NCBI GenBank assembly: GCA_035628035.1
Contig: DASPKS010000184.1
Location: 1-12,774 of the forward strand
DNA length: 12,774 nt
From: DASPKS01 sp035628035
Lineage (GTDB): Bacteria > Bacteroidota > Rhodothermia > Rhodothermales > Rubricoccaceae
Reading direction: 5' to 3'
In this document: positions 1-6,740 of the stretch, in pieces
Position numbering within the stretch: the stretch's first letter is position 1
Layout of the letters: each line of letters starts with the position of its first letter
Notes under the pieces: generated by a model
What the model saw: only the letters and a program-made list of their open reading frames with translations
Told to the model about the DNA's origin: nothing
The model's database searches: none
Made by a program: the position numbers and the translations under genes

Positions 1-1
1 G

Positions 2-580
2 AGCAGCCCCTCCCCCTACCGCAACTTCCTCGACGACGACGACTACCTCTTCATCACCGAGCCGTTCGACCAGCCCGGCTCTTCGGGCGACCAGAACACC
101 TACTGCAGCAGCTCGACGTGCAGCAGCGGCTCCGTGCTCGACCACCTTGTCTCCGACGACACCCTCGGGATGGCCTACGTGGCCGGGTCGGTAGGCCGCT
201 ACACGGCGGTGCTGACAGCGATCTCGGGCTACACCACCACCACGTCGGACCACCTCCCGGTCTTCGCACGCTTCGACCTCGGCCTGCTCACGCCGACCGA
301 GCCGGAGGCCATGCCCAGCGCCTTTGCCGTCGGTGCGCCGTTCCCCAACCCCTTTACGACCCAGGCCGTGCTGCCCGTCATGCTCGATGCGGCCGGCCTG
401 CTCCGGGTGGAGGTGATCGACGCCCTCGGCCGCCGCGTGGCCGTCCTCGCCGACGGCCTCTTCCCAGCCGGCAGGCACGCCTTCCCCCTCGACGGCGCTA
501 CGCTCGCGCCGGGCCTCTACGTTGTTCGGGTAACGGGCGAGAGGCACCAGGCCGCGGTGCGGCTCGTTCGCCTCCCCTGA
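2..580 (+). CDS. C-terminal part of a secreted endonuclease/exonuclease/phosphatase-fold protein with T9SS type A sorting domain (5' truncated)
   Basis: The reading frame is open from the window edge to TGA at 578-580, giving the last 192 residues of a longer protein. Residues 82-87 read SDHLPV, the terminal SDHxPV motif of the endonuclease/exonuclease/phosphatase (DNase I-like) fold whose histidine is catalytic in that family. Upstream, a short Cys/Ser-rich loop with two cysteines (about residues 36 and 41) could hold a disulfide, fitting an exported protein. From about residue 108 to the end is a typical T9SS type A sorting domain: the FPNPF motif at 114-118, then beta-strands including VEVIDALGRRV and a GLYVVRV ending. 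Such tails direct export through the type IX system and are removed or exchanged at the surface. The likely role is an extracellular nuclease; a phosphodiesterase of the same fold is possible because the N-terminal half lies outside the window. Confidence 0.88.
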   Translation, partial: SSPSPYRNFLDDDDYLFITEPFDQPGSSGDQNTYCSSSTCSSGSVLDHLVSDDTLGMAYVAGSVGRYTAVLTAISGYTTTTSDHLPVFARFDLGLLTPTEPEAMPSAFAVGAPFPNPFTTQAVLPVMLDAAGLLRVEVIDALGRRVAVLADGLFPAGRHAFPLDGATLAPGLYVVRVTGERHQAAVRLVRLP

Positions 581-590
581 TCCCGTCCAG

Positions 591-620
591 GCCGGACGTC
601 CTCCCGCGTCCGGCTTTTTT
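591..620 (+). terminator. Intrinsic terminator of the nuclease-fold gene
   Basis: A perfect 8-bp stem, GCCGGACG (591-598) with CGTCCGGC (607-614), has an 8-nt loop and is followed directly by six T (615-620). It starts 11 nt after the stop codon of the upstream gene and separates it from the iron transporter operon. Confidence 0.9.
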
Positions 621-651
621 GTGCTGCCGCTCTACCTTTAGACCCAATCCA

Positions 652-1698
652 ATGAAGCGCCTCCTCCCCCTTCTCGTCCTCGTTCTCCTCGTCGGGGCCT
701 GCCGCGGTGGCGATGCCCCGGCGGATACCCCGGCCGCCACGCCTCCGGCCCCCGGCCCCCTCGTCGTCTACGCCGGCCGGAGTGAGGCGCTCGTCGGCCC
801 GATCGTCGCCCAGTTCGAGCAGGCCACGGGGATCGACGTGGAGGTCCGCTACGGGACCGACGCCGCGCTGCTGGCCGCACTCCAGGAGGAGGGCGCCCGT
901 AGCCCCGCCGACGTGTTCTGGGCCAACTCGTCGGGCACGCTCGTGGCGGCGACGATGGCGAATCTCCTCGGCGAGCTGCCCGACAGCCTCCGCGCCGTCC
1001 CGGCCGCGTTCGTGCCCGCGAGCGGGCGGTGGGTCCCCGTCACCATCCGGTTCCGCACCCTCGCCCTCCGCCGCGGCGCGGACACGACGGCCGTCCCGAC
1101 GTCCGTCCTCGACCTGCCGCAGGCAACGGCTCTCCGCGGGCGGATCGGATGGACACCGGCCTATGCCTCGTTCCAGGACTTCGTGACGGCGCTCCGCGTC
1201 CGCCACGGCGACGACTCGACGCGCACGTGGCTGGAGGGGATGAAGACGCTCCGGCCCCGCGCCTACGCCTCGAACACGCCGATGCTGGAGGCACTGGAGG
1301 CCGGCGAGATCGATGTCGCCCTCACGAACCACTACTACGTGCTGCGCATCCTTCAGGGCACGGGGGAGACTGCTGCCCGCGCCGATGCGCCTGTGTCGAT
1401 CCGCCCCTTCGCGACCGGCGACGACGGCAACCTCGCCCTCGTGACGGGCGCAGGCGTCCTTCCCACGAGCACCCGCCACGAGACTGCCCTCCGCTTCCTG
1501 CACTTCCTCCTCTCCTCGGAGGCGCAGGCCCACGCGGCCTCGGTGAACTACGAATACCCCGTCGTCCGCGACACCCCGCTGCCGGCCTTCCTGATGCCGC
1601 TCGACCGCGCGCTCGCGCTTAGCCCCGCGCTCGACTTCGAGCGGCTCGGCGACCTCGACGGCACGCTCCGCCTCCTCCGCGAGGCCGAGCTGCTCTAG
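652..1698 (+). CDS. Ferric-iron ABC transporter substrate-binding lipoprotein (FbpA/FutA-type)
   Basis: The product has 348 residues and is the binding protein of a Fe(III) ABC importer (FbpA/AfuA/FutA family). Residues 1-17 form a lipoprotein signal: K2 R3, a Leu/Val-rich core, and the lipobox LVGAC with Cys17 as the lipidated residue. A Pro/Ala linker (about 22-35) follows. The mature domain opens VVYAGRSEALVGPIV and continues with GIDVEVRYG, the hallmark start of the iron-binding subgroup. The tandem tyrosines Y228-Y229 in NHYY match the paired Tyr ligands that bind ferric iron in FbpA and FutA. The frame is open far upstream, but the ATG at 652 is chosen because the lipoprotein signal begins there and a terminator lies before it. 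It is the first gene of a three-gene operon; the permease starts 27 nt downstream. No AT-rich Fur-box-like sequence is visible in the short upstream gap. Confidence 0.93.
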   Translation: MKRLLPLLVLVLLVGACRGGDAPADTPAATPPAPGPLVVYAGRSEALVGPIVAQFEQATGIDVEVRYGTDAALLAALQEEGARSPADVFWANSSGTLVAATMANLLGELPDSLRAVPAAFVPASGRWVPVTIRFRTLALRRGADTTAVPTSVLDLPQATALRGRIGWTPAYASFQDFVTALRVRHGDDSTRTWLEGMKTLRPRAYASNTPMLEALEAGEIDVALTNHYYVLRILQGTGETAARADAPVSIRPFATGDDGNLALVTGAGVLPTSTRHETALRFLHFLLSSEAQAHAASVNYEYPVVRDTPLPAFLMPLDRALALSPALDFERLGDLDGTLRLLREAELL

Positions 1699-1725
1699 CG
1701 GAGGCCGGCCCGCGCGGGGCTCCTG

Positions 1726-3297
1726 ATGCCGGTCGCTGTGCTCCGGCGGGACCGCTGGCTCGCGGGCGCGCTCTTCGGCGTGCCGGTGGCCTTCGTCGCG
1801 ACCGGCGTGGTCGTGCCGCTGGGCTACCTCGTCCTCCGTGCCCTCGACGCCGACCCGGCGGTCCTCGCCGACCTCGTCTTCCGCGGGCGGACCCTCCGCC
1901 TGCTCGGCCGCACACTCGCCCTCGCCGCCGGCGTCCTCGCGCTGACGACGGCGCTCGCGCTCCCGCTCGCGTGGCTCTCCGTACGAAGCGACCTGCGCGG
2001 GCGGCGCCTCCTCGCGATCCTGGGCGCGTGGCCGCTCGCCGTGCCGGGGTACGTGATGGCCTACGCCCTCGTCGCCGCAACGGGGGCCTCGGGGTGGCTC
2101 GCGCACGTCGGCGTGGTGGTCCCGCGCGCGAGTGGCTATGTCGGCGCGTGGGCGGCCCTATCCCTCTACACGTTCCCCTACCTCTTCCTCAACGTGCGCG
2201 CGGCGCTGGCCGGGCTCGACCCCACGCTGGAGGAGGCCGCGCGCGCGCTCGGCTACGGCGGGCGCGACGTGCTCCGGCGCGTCGTGCTGCCCCAGCTCGT
2301 CCCGGCGTACGGCGCGGGCGCGCTCCTCGTCGTGCTCCACGTGCTAGGCGACTTTGGGGTGGTGTCGCTCATGAGGTACGAGACGTTCAGCTACGCGGTC
2401 TACCTCCAGTACACGGCAGCGTTCGACCGCGTCTACGCCGCGTGGCTCGCGCTGATGCTGCTCGCCCTCACGGGAGGGCTCGTCGCGGCGGAGGCGGGGT
2501 GGCTGCGCGGCCTCCGCCTCACGCGCACAGGCACCGGCGCGCCACGCCGTTTCGCGCCCGCCGCGCTTGGACCGTGGCGGTGGCTCGCGTACGCGCTCAC
2601 GGGCCTGCTCGCCTTCGCGTCGGTCGGGATGCCGATCGGCACTACGCTCTTCTGGCTTGGACGCGGCGCGGAAAGCGCGCCGTCGGCCGCCCTCGGTGAG
2701 GCCCTGTTCGATTCGACGCGCGCCGCGCTCCCAGCCGCGTTCCTCGCGGCGGCGCTCGCCCTCCCGGTGGCGTACCTCGGCGTGCGCCGCCCCTCCGCGC
2801 GAACCCGGCTCATGGAGCGGGCGGCGTACCTCGGCTACGCGACGCCGCCGCTGGCGTTCGCCCTTGCGCTCGTGTTCTTCTCGCTCCACGCGGTCCCTGC
2901 CCTCTACCAGACGCTCGCGCTCCTCGTCGTGGCCTACGCGCTGCACTTCCTGGCCGAGGCCATCGGGCCGGTGCGGAGCGCGCTCTACCAGGCGCCCCCT
3001 CGTGCGGAGGAGGCCGCGCGCATCCTCGGGCGCTCCCCGCTCCCCGCGTTCTTCGCGGCCACGTTCCCCCTTCTCCGGCGCGGGATCGGCGTGAGCGTCG
3101 CGTTCGTCTTTTTGTCCGCGCTGAAGGAGCTCCCCCTCACGTACCTCCTCGCCCCGCTCGGCTTCCGCTCCCTCTCGATGGGCGCGTGGAGCGCGGCCAA
3201 CGAGGCGCTGTTCTCCGTGGCCGCGCCCTACGCGCTCGTGCTGATGGGCTCGTCGACCGTGCTCGTCGCGCTCGTGCTGCGGAGCTTCCGGGCGTAA
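1726..3297 (+). CDS. Ferric-iron ABC transporter permease, two fused membrane domains (FbpB-type)
   Basis: This 523-residue inner-membrane protein has two homologous permease halves in one chain, as is usual for FbpB/SfuB/FutB iron importers. Each half carries several hydrophobic helices (for example about residues 15-37, 61-86, 97-119 and 138-160 in the first half) and one EAA loop that docks on the ATPase. The first EAA loop starts at E169 (EEAARALGYGGRDVLRRV) and the second at E428 (EEAARILGRSPLPAFFAA). Both keep the conserved Glu-Ala-Ala and the Gly about eight residues on. The ATG at 1726 lies 27 nt after the stop of the binding-protein gene. A GGAGG at 1700-1704 is too far upstream to be a normal ribosome site. 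The ATPase gene follows almost without a gap, so binding protein, channel and ATPase should be co-transcribed. The family assignment is firm; iron as substrate rests mainly on the binding protein. Confidence 0.93.
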   Translation: MPVAVLRRDRWLAGALFGVPVAFVATGVVVPLGYLVLRALDADPAVLADLVFRGRTLRLLGRTLALAAGVLALTTALALPLAWLSVRSDLRGRRLLAILGAWPLAVPGYVMAYALVAATGASGWLAHVGVVVPRASGYVGAWAALSLYTFPYLFLNVRAALAGLDPTLEEAARALGYGGRDVLRRVVLPQLVPAYGAGALLVVLHVLGDFGVVSLMRYETFSYAVYLQYTAAFDRVYAAWLALMLLALTGGLVAAEAGWLRGLRLTRTGTGAPRRFAPAALGPWRWLAYALTGLLAFASVGMPIGTTLFWLGRGAESAPSAALGEALFDSTRAALPAAFLAAALALPVAYLGVRRPSARTRLMERAAYLGYATPPLAFALALVFFSLHAVPALYQTLALLVVAYALHFLAEAIGPVRSALYQAPPRAEEAARILGRSPLPAFFAATFPLLRRGIGVSVAFVFLSALKELPLTYLLAPLGFRSLSMGAWSAANEALFSVAAPYALVLMGSSTVLVALVLRSFRA

Positions 3298-3305
3298 CCT
3301 TGCAC

Positions 3306-4364
3306 GTGACCGACCCTACCCTTCTCCTCTCGCTGCACTGCCTCTCGAAGCAGTTCGCCGACGGCGCGATGCCCGTCGTGAACGGGCTCTCGTTCGACGT
3401 GCGCGAGGGCGAGCTGTTCGCGCTGCTCGGCCCCTCGGGCGGGGGGAAGACGACGGTGCTCCGCCTCATCGCCGGCCTTGAGCGCGCCGACAGCGGGACC
3501 ATCACGCTCGCCGGCCGCCGCCTCACCGACGAGGGCCTCCACGTGCCGCCCGAGCGGCGCGGCGTCGGGCTCGTGTTCCAGGACTACGCCCTCTTCCCGC
3601 ACCTCACCGTCGCGCAGAACGTGGCGTTCGGGCTGCGGGCGTGGAAGCGCGCCGAGCGCGAGGCGCGCGTGGCGGAGGTGCTCAAGCTCGTCGGCCTGCA
3701 GGGGCTCGAACGCCGGCTACCGCACGCGCTCTCGGGGGGGCAGCAGCAGCGCGTGGCCCTCGCCCGTGCGCTCGCCCCGCGCCCGCGCCTCCTCCTCCTC
3801 GACGAGCCCTTCTCCAACCTCGACGCCCTCTTCCGCCAGGAGATGCGCCAGCAGGTGCGAGACCTCCTCAAGAAGGAAGGCACCACGGCCCTCCTCGTCA
3901 CGCACGACCAGGAGGAGGCCCTCCTCTTCGCCGACCGCGTGGCGGTGATGCAGGCCGGGCGGATCGAGCAGGTGGGCACGCCGGAGGAGATCTACGCCAC
4001 CCCGCGCACGCTCTTCGTTGCGCAGTTCCTCGGGCAGACGAACCTCGTCCTCACGCAGGCGCACGGGACCGAGGCCGAGACGCCCATCGGGCGGCTCACG
4101 CTGCACCGCCCGGCCGAGGGGACCGTCCTCGTCGCCCTCCGCCCCGAGCACCTCGCGCTCGAAGCCACGCCCGGCCACCCCAACGCCCAGCCAGGAATCA
4201 TCCTCAGCCGCGCCTACCGGGGGCACGACATCACCTACCGCGTCCAGCTCGGCGCGGTGGACTGCCTCGTCCACACCTCGAACCGCGAAGCATTCGCCGT
4301 CGGCGATACCGTTTATGTCCACGCGCTCGCGCCGGCCGTCGTGCTCGACAAGGCGGGCGCGTGA
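3306..4364 (+). CDS. Ferric-iron ABC transporter ATP-binding protein (FbpC-type)
   Basis: This is the ATPase of the importer, about 352 residues from GTG 3306. All nucleotide-binding motifs are present: Walker A GPSGGGKTT (42-50, Lys48), signature LSGGQQQR (142-149), Walker B LLLLDEP with Asp166 and catalytic Glu167, and the switch His200 in VTHDQEEA. The region after about residue 250, including GRLTLHRP and ALRPEHLALE, looks like the TOBE-type regulatory domain common in CUT1/FbpC ATPases. The frame is open upstream into the permease gene, so the start is uncertain: GTG 3306 and TTG 3300 are both a few nt after the permease stop. The first ATG (3369) would remove the first beta-strand and is unlikely. 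No ribosome site is visible. The stop lies 3 nt from the stop of the convergent carbamoyltransferase gene. Confidence 0.93.
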   Translation: MTDPTLLLSLHCLSKQFADGAMPVVNGLSFDVREGELFALLGPSGGGKTTVLRLIAGLERADSGTITLAGRRLTDEGLHVPPERRGVGLVFQDYALFPHLTVAQNVAFGLRAWKRAEREARVAEVLKLVGLQGLERRLPHALSGGQQQRVALARALAPRPRLLLLDEPFSNLDALFRQEMRQQVRDLLKKEGTTALLVTHDQEEALLFADRVAVMQAGRIEQVGTPEEIYATPRTLFVAQFLGQTNLVLTQAHGTEAETPIGRLTLHRPAEGTVLVALRPEHLALEATPGHPNAQPGIILSRAYRGHDITYRVQLGAVDCLVHTSNREAFAVGDTVYVHALAPAVVLDKAGA

Positions 4365-4367
4365 GGG

Positions 4368-6173
4368 CTAGTCGAGCCCGTAGGTCGCCGTCACCTGCTC
4401 CGCCGTGAGCACCTCGGCCTCGGCGTCGGGGAGCATGGCTTTCGTAACGACGAAGCGGCCGAGCGCGAGGGCGTCCATGTGCGTGCGGCGGAAGCCCCGG
4501 TAGGCGTCCTGTGGCGTGTGCATGATGGGCTCACCGCGCACGTTGAACGAGGTGTTGACGAGGACGGGGCACCCGGTTTTTTGTTCAAACGCGCGGAGCA
4601 GGGCGTAGAAGAGCGGGTTGCGCGCTTCGTCCACCGTCTGGATGCGCGCCGAGCCGTCCACGTGCGTGACGGCCGGCACGGCGCTCTCGATGTGGCGTAG
4701 GCGGTCGAGCCCCTCGCCCTCGATGCGGGCGTCCCTCACCTGCGCGACGAGCAGCATGTAGGGGCTCTCGACGTTGAGGTCGAACACTTCGGCGCAGCGC
4801 TCGGCGAGGACGGCCGGTGCGAACGGCCGGAAGCTCTCGCGGAATTTTATTTTCAAGTTGACCCGACGTTGGACCTCGGTTCCGCGCGGGTCAGCGAGAA
4901 TGGAGCGGTTGCCGAGCGCGCGCGGGCCGAACTCCATCCGCCCCTGGAACCACCCGACGACGTGCCCTTCCGCGAGGAGGTCGGCCACGCGGGCGACGAG
5001 CGCCTCGTCGTCCGGCAGCCGCTCGTGCGGGATGCCCTCGCACTCCAGGAAGGCCGCGATCTCGTCGTCCGGAAAAGCCGGGCCGAGGAAGGAGCCCTGC
5101 ATCGCGTCGCCCGGCTGCACCTCACGCGGGCCGTCGGCCCAGTGGTGGGCCGCCACGAGCGCGGCGCCGAGTGCGCCGCCCGCGTCGCCCGCCGCCGGCT
5201 GGATCCACAGCCGCTCGAACGGCCCCTCGCCGAGGAGCCGCCCTGTCGCCACGCAGTTGAGCGCGACGCCGCCGGCCAGGCACAGGTTCTTTTCTCCCGT
5301 CTCGCGGTGGACGTGCCGCGCCATCCTGAGCACGACCTCCTCCGTCACCTCCTGCACGCTCCGCGCGAGGTCCATCTCGCGTTGCGTGAGCGGCGCCTCG
5401 GCCTCGCGGCGCGGCCCGCCGAAGAGCCGCTCGAAGGCCGCGCCCGTCATCGTCAGCCCGTGCGGGTACGTGAAGTGCTCGACGTTGAGCCGGAACGAGC
5501 CGTCGTCCTTGAGGTCGATCAGCTCGTCGTAGATCTGCTGCACGTAGCGCCGCTCGCCGTAGGGCGCCAGCCCCATGAGCTTGTACTCGCCCGAGTTGAC
5601 GCGGAAGCCGCAGAAGTAGGTGAACGCCGAGTAGAGAAGCCCGAGCGAGTGCGGGAAGTGCAGCTCCGCGCGGAGCGCGAGCTTGTTGCCCTCGCCCACG
5701 CCCCACGACGTCGTCGCCCACTCCCCCACCCCGTCGGTCGTGAGCACGGCTGCCCGCTCGAAGGGCGACGGGAAGAAGGCGCTCGCGGCGTGGCTCTCGT
5801 GGTGCTCGGGGAAGATGAGCGGGCCATCGTAGCCGAGCTCTTTCTGCAGGAGATCGGGGATCCAGAGCTTCTGCCGGATCCAGAGCGGCATCGCTTGGAG
5901 GTACGAGCGGAGGCCACGCGGGGCGTAGGCGAGGTACGTCTCCAGCAGCCGCTCGAATTTGAGGAACGGCTTGTCGTAGAACGCGACGGCGTCGAGGGCT
6001 TTCGCGTCGATCCCGGCTTCGCGGAGGCAGTACGCGATGGCGTGCTTCGGGAAGTCGGGGTCGTGCTTCTTCCGCGTGAACCGCTCTTCCTGCGCGGCGG
6101 CGACGATGCGCCCGTCGCGGACGAGCGCGGCGGCGGCGTCGTGGTACCAGCAGGAGATCCCGAGGATGGTCAC
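4368..6173 (-). CDS. Carbamoyltransferase, NodU/CmcH family
   Basis: This 601-residue protein belongs to the NodU/CmcH/TobZ O-carbamoyltransferases, which make carbamoyl-adenylate from carbamoyl phosphate and ATP and pass the carbamoyl group to a hydroxyl. The N-terminal Kae1-like domain begins MTILGISCWYHDAAAAL. It holds the metal-site cluster HHESH (H124, H125, H128), the DGVGEW segment at 147-152, NSGEYKLMGLAPYG (193-206) and GDAGGALGAAL (329-339). The C-terminal domain contains GRMEFGPRALGNRSI (411-425), FRESFRPFAP (444-453) and VNTSFNVRGEP (539-549), all family hallmarks. Length is normal. The start is a GTG at 6173, 7 nt after the SxtJ-family gene stop, so the two form an operon. The acceptor is unknown: antibiotic carbamoyltransferases act on sugars and aminoglycosides, but nothing here looks like a biosynthetic cluster, so a cell-envelope or exported substrate is my inference. 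Confidence 0.95.
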   Translation of the reverse strand: MTILGISCWYHDAAAALVRDGRIVAAAQEERFTRKKHDPDFPKHAIAYCLREAGIDAKALDAVAFYDKPFLKFERLLETYLAYAPRGLRSYLQAMPLWIRQKLWIPDLLQKELGYDGPLIFPEHHESHAASAFFPSPFERAAVLTTDGVGEWATTSWGVGEGNKLALRAELHFPHSLGLLYSAFTYFCGFRVNSGEYKLMGLAPYGERRYVQQIYDELIDLKDDGSFRLNVEHFTYPHGLTMTGAAFERLFGGPRREAEAPLTQREMDLARSVQEVTEEVVLRMARHVHRETGEKNLCLAGGVALNCVATGRLLGEGPFERLWIQPAAGDAGGALGAALVAAHHWADGPREVQPGDAMQGSFLGPAFPDDEIAAFLECEGIPHERLPDDEALVARVADLLAEGHVVGWFQGRMEFGPRALGNRSILADPRGTEVQRRVNLKIKFRESFRPFAPAVLAERCAEVFDLNVESPYMLLVAQVRDARIEGEGLDRLRHIESAVPAVTHVDGSARIQTVDEARNPLFYALLRAFEQKTGCPVLVNTSFNVRGEPIMHTPQDAYRGFRRTHMDALALGRFVVTKAMLPDAEAEVLTAEQVTATYGLD

Positions 6174-6180
6174 GGCGGCC

Positions 6181-6636
6181 TCAGTAGTACTTCTCCAGCC
6201 GCTCGCGCGAGGAGGGCTGCCCGTCGCGGGCGATCCAGTACGACGGCGCGGCGGGGTCCGGCCGCCGGTGCATCGCGTCGCGCCCGAAGAGCCGCATCAC
6301 GAGCCCCATCGGCGTGAACGCGACGAAGAAGAGCACGGCGAGGAGGATGCGCGAGACGAAGAAGCCGAGCACGACGGCGAGCCCCATCCACACGCGGTAG
6401 GCGGGCCGGAGCGCGTCGGGCACGGCCGCCCCGAGGACGACGAGCACCGCGCCGACGCCGCCGAGGAGGCGGGCGAACGCCGACACGTCGCGGCCCTGCT
6501 TCCACGCGAGGAGGAGTGCCAGCGCGAGGAGCACCCCGCCGACGAGCAGCCCGAACTGCCACACCGCCTTCCGCGAGACCGGCACCGCACGGATCTCTTC
6601 CCGGATGGTCTCAAGGATGGTCGGCGCCGCGGTCAC
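6181..6636 (-). CDS. SxtJ-family membrane protein
   Basis: The product is a 151-residue membrane protein resembling SxtJ, a protein of unknown function first named in the saxitoxin cluster and often found beside NodU-type carbamoyltransferases. It has a basic, soluble N-terminus (1-24) and hydrophobic segments at about 25-45, 57-73, 84-100 and 99-114. The conserved C-terminal part reads FFVAFTPMGLVMRLFGRD (103-120), followed by a short cytosolic tail with SYWIARD (132-138) and a basic-aromatic end. The start is taken as GTG at 6636, because the N-terminal length then fits the family and no better start is nearer. It is the first gene of a two-gene minus-strand operon. The small DUF5989 protein that commonly accompanies this pair is not encoded in the 7-nt gap or the 104 nt upstream. 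A role presenting or anchoring the carbamoylation machinery at the membrane is only a guess. Confidence 0.85.
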   Translation of the reverse strand: MTAAPTILETIREEIRAVPVSRKAVWQFGLLVGGVLLALALLLAWKQGRDVSAFARLLGGVGAVLVVLGAAVPDALRPAYRVWMGLAVVLGFFVSRILLAVLFFVAFTPMGLVMRLFGRDAMHRRPDPAAPSYWIARDGQPSSRERLEKYY

Positions 6637-6740
6637 GGACGGTCGGAGGAGGCTTTCGAAGCGGAGGGACCGCGAACATACGGCGGCGGAACGGCGGCGC
6701 TCCCGTGCCGATCTTCTGCCCGTGGTCTCCTCCTACTGAC
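6637..6740. promoter_or_regulatory. Divergent intergenic region between the SxtJ-family and alpha-amylase genes
   Basis: These 104 nt separate two genes transcribed away from each other, so both promoters should lie here. I cannot pick out convincing promoter boxes; the region is GC-rich, and the only notable AT-containing stretch is around CGAACATACG (6673-6682). Confidence 0.4.

Noticed and set aside
118..651. Upstream extension of the iron-binding protein frame
   Set aside because: This stretch overlaps the nuclease-fold gene in another frame, crosses a terminator and has Arg/Pro-rich low-complexity composition. The lipoprotein signal starts at 652.
517..2106. Long minus-strand open frame of about 529 residues opposite the iron operon
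   Set aside because: Its composition is Arg/Glu/Gly-rich without domains, and it mirrors the codons of the binding-protein and permease genes.
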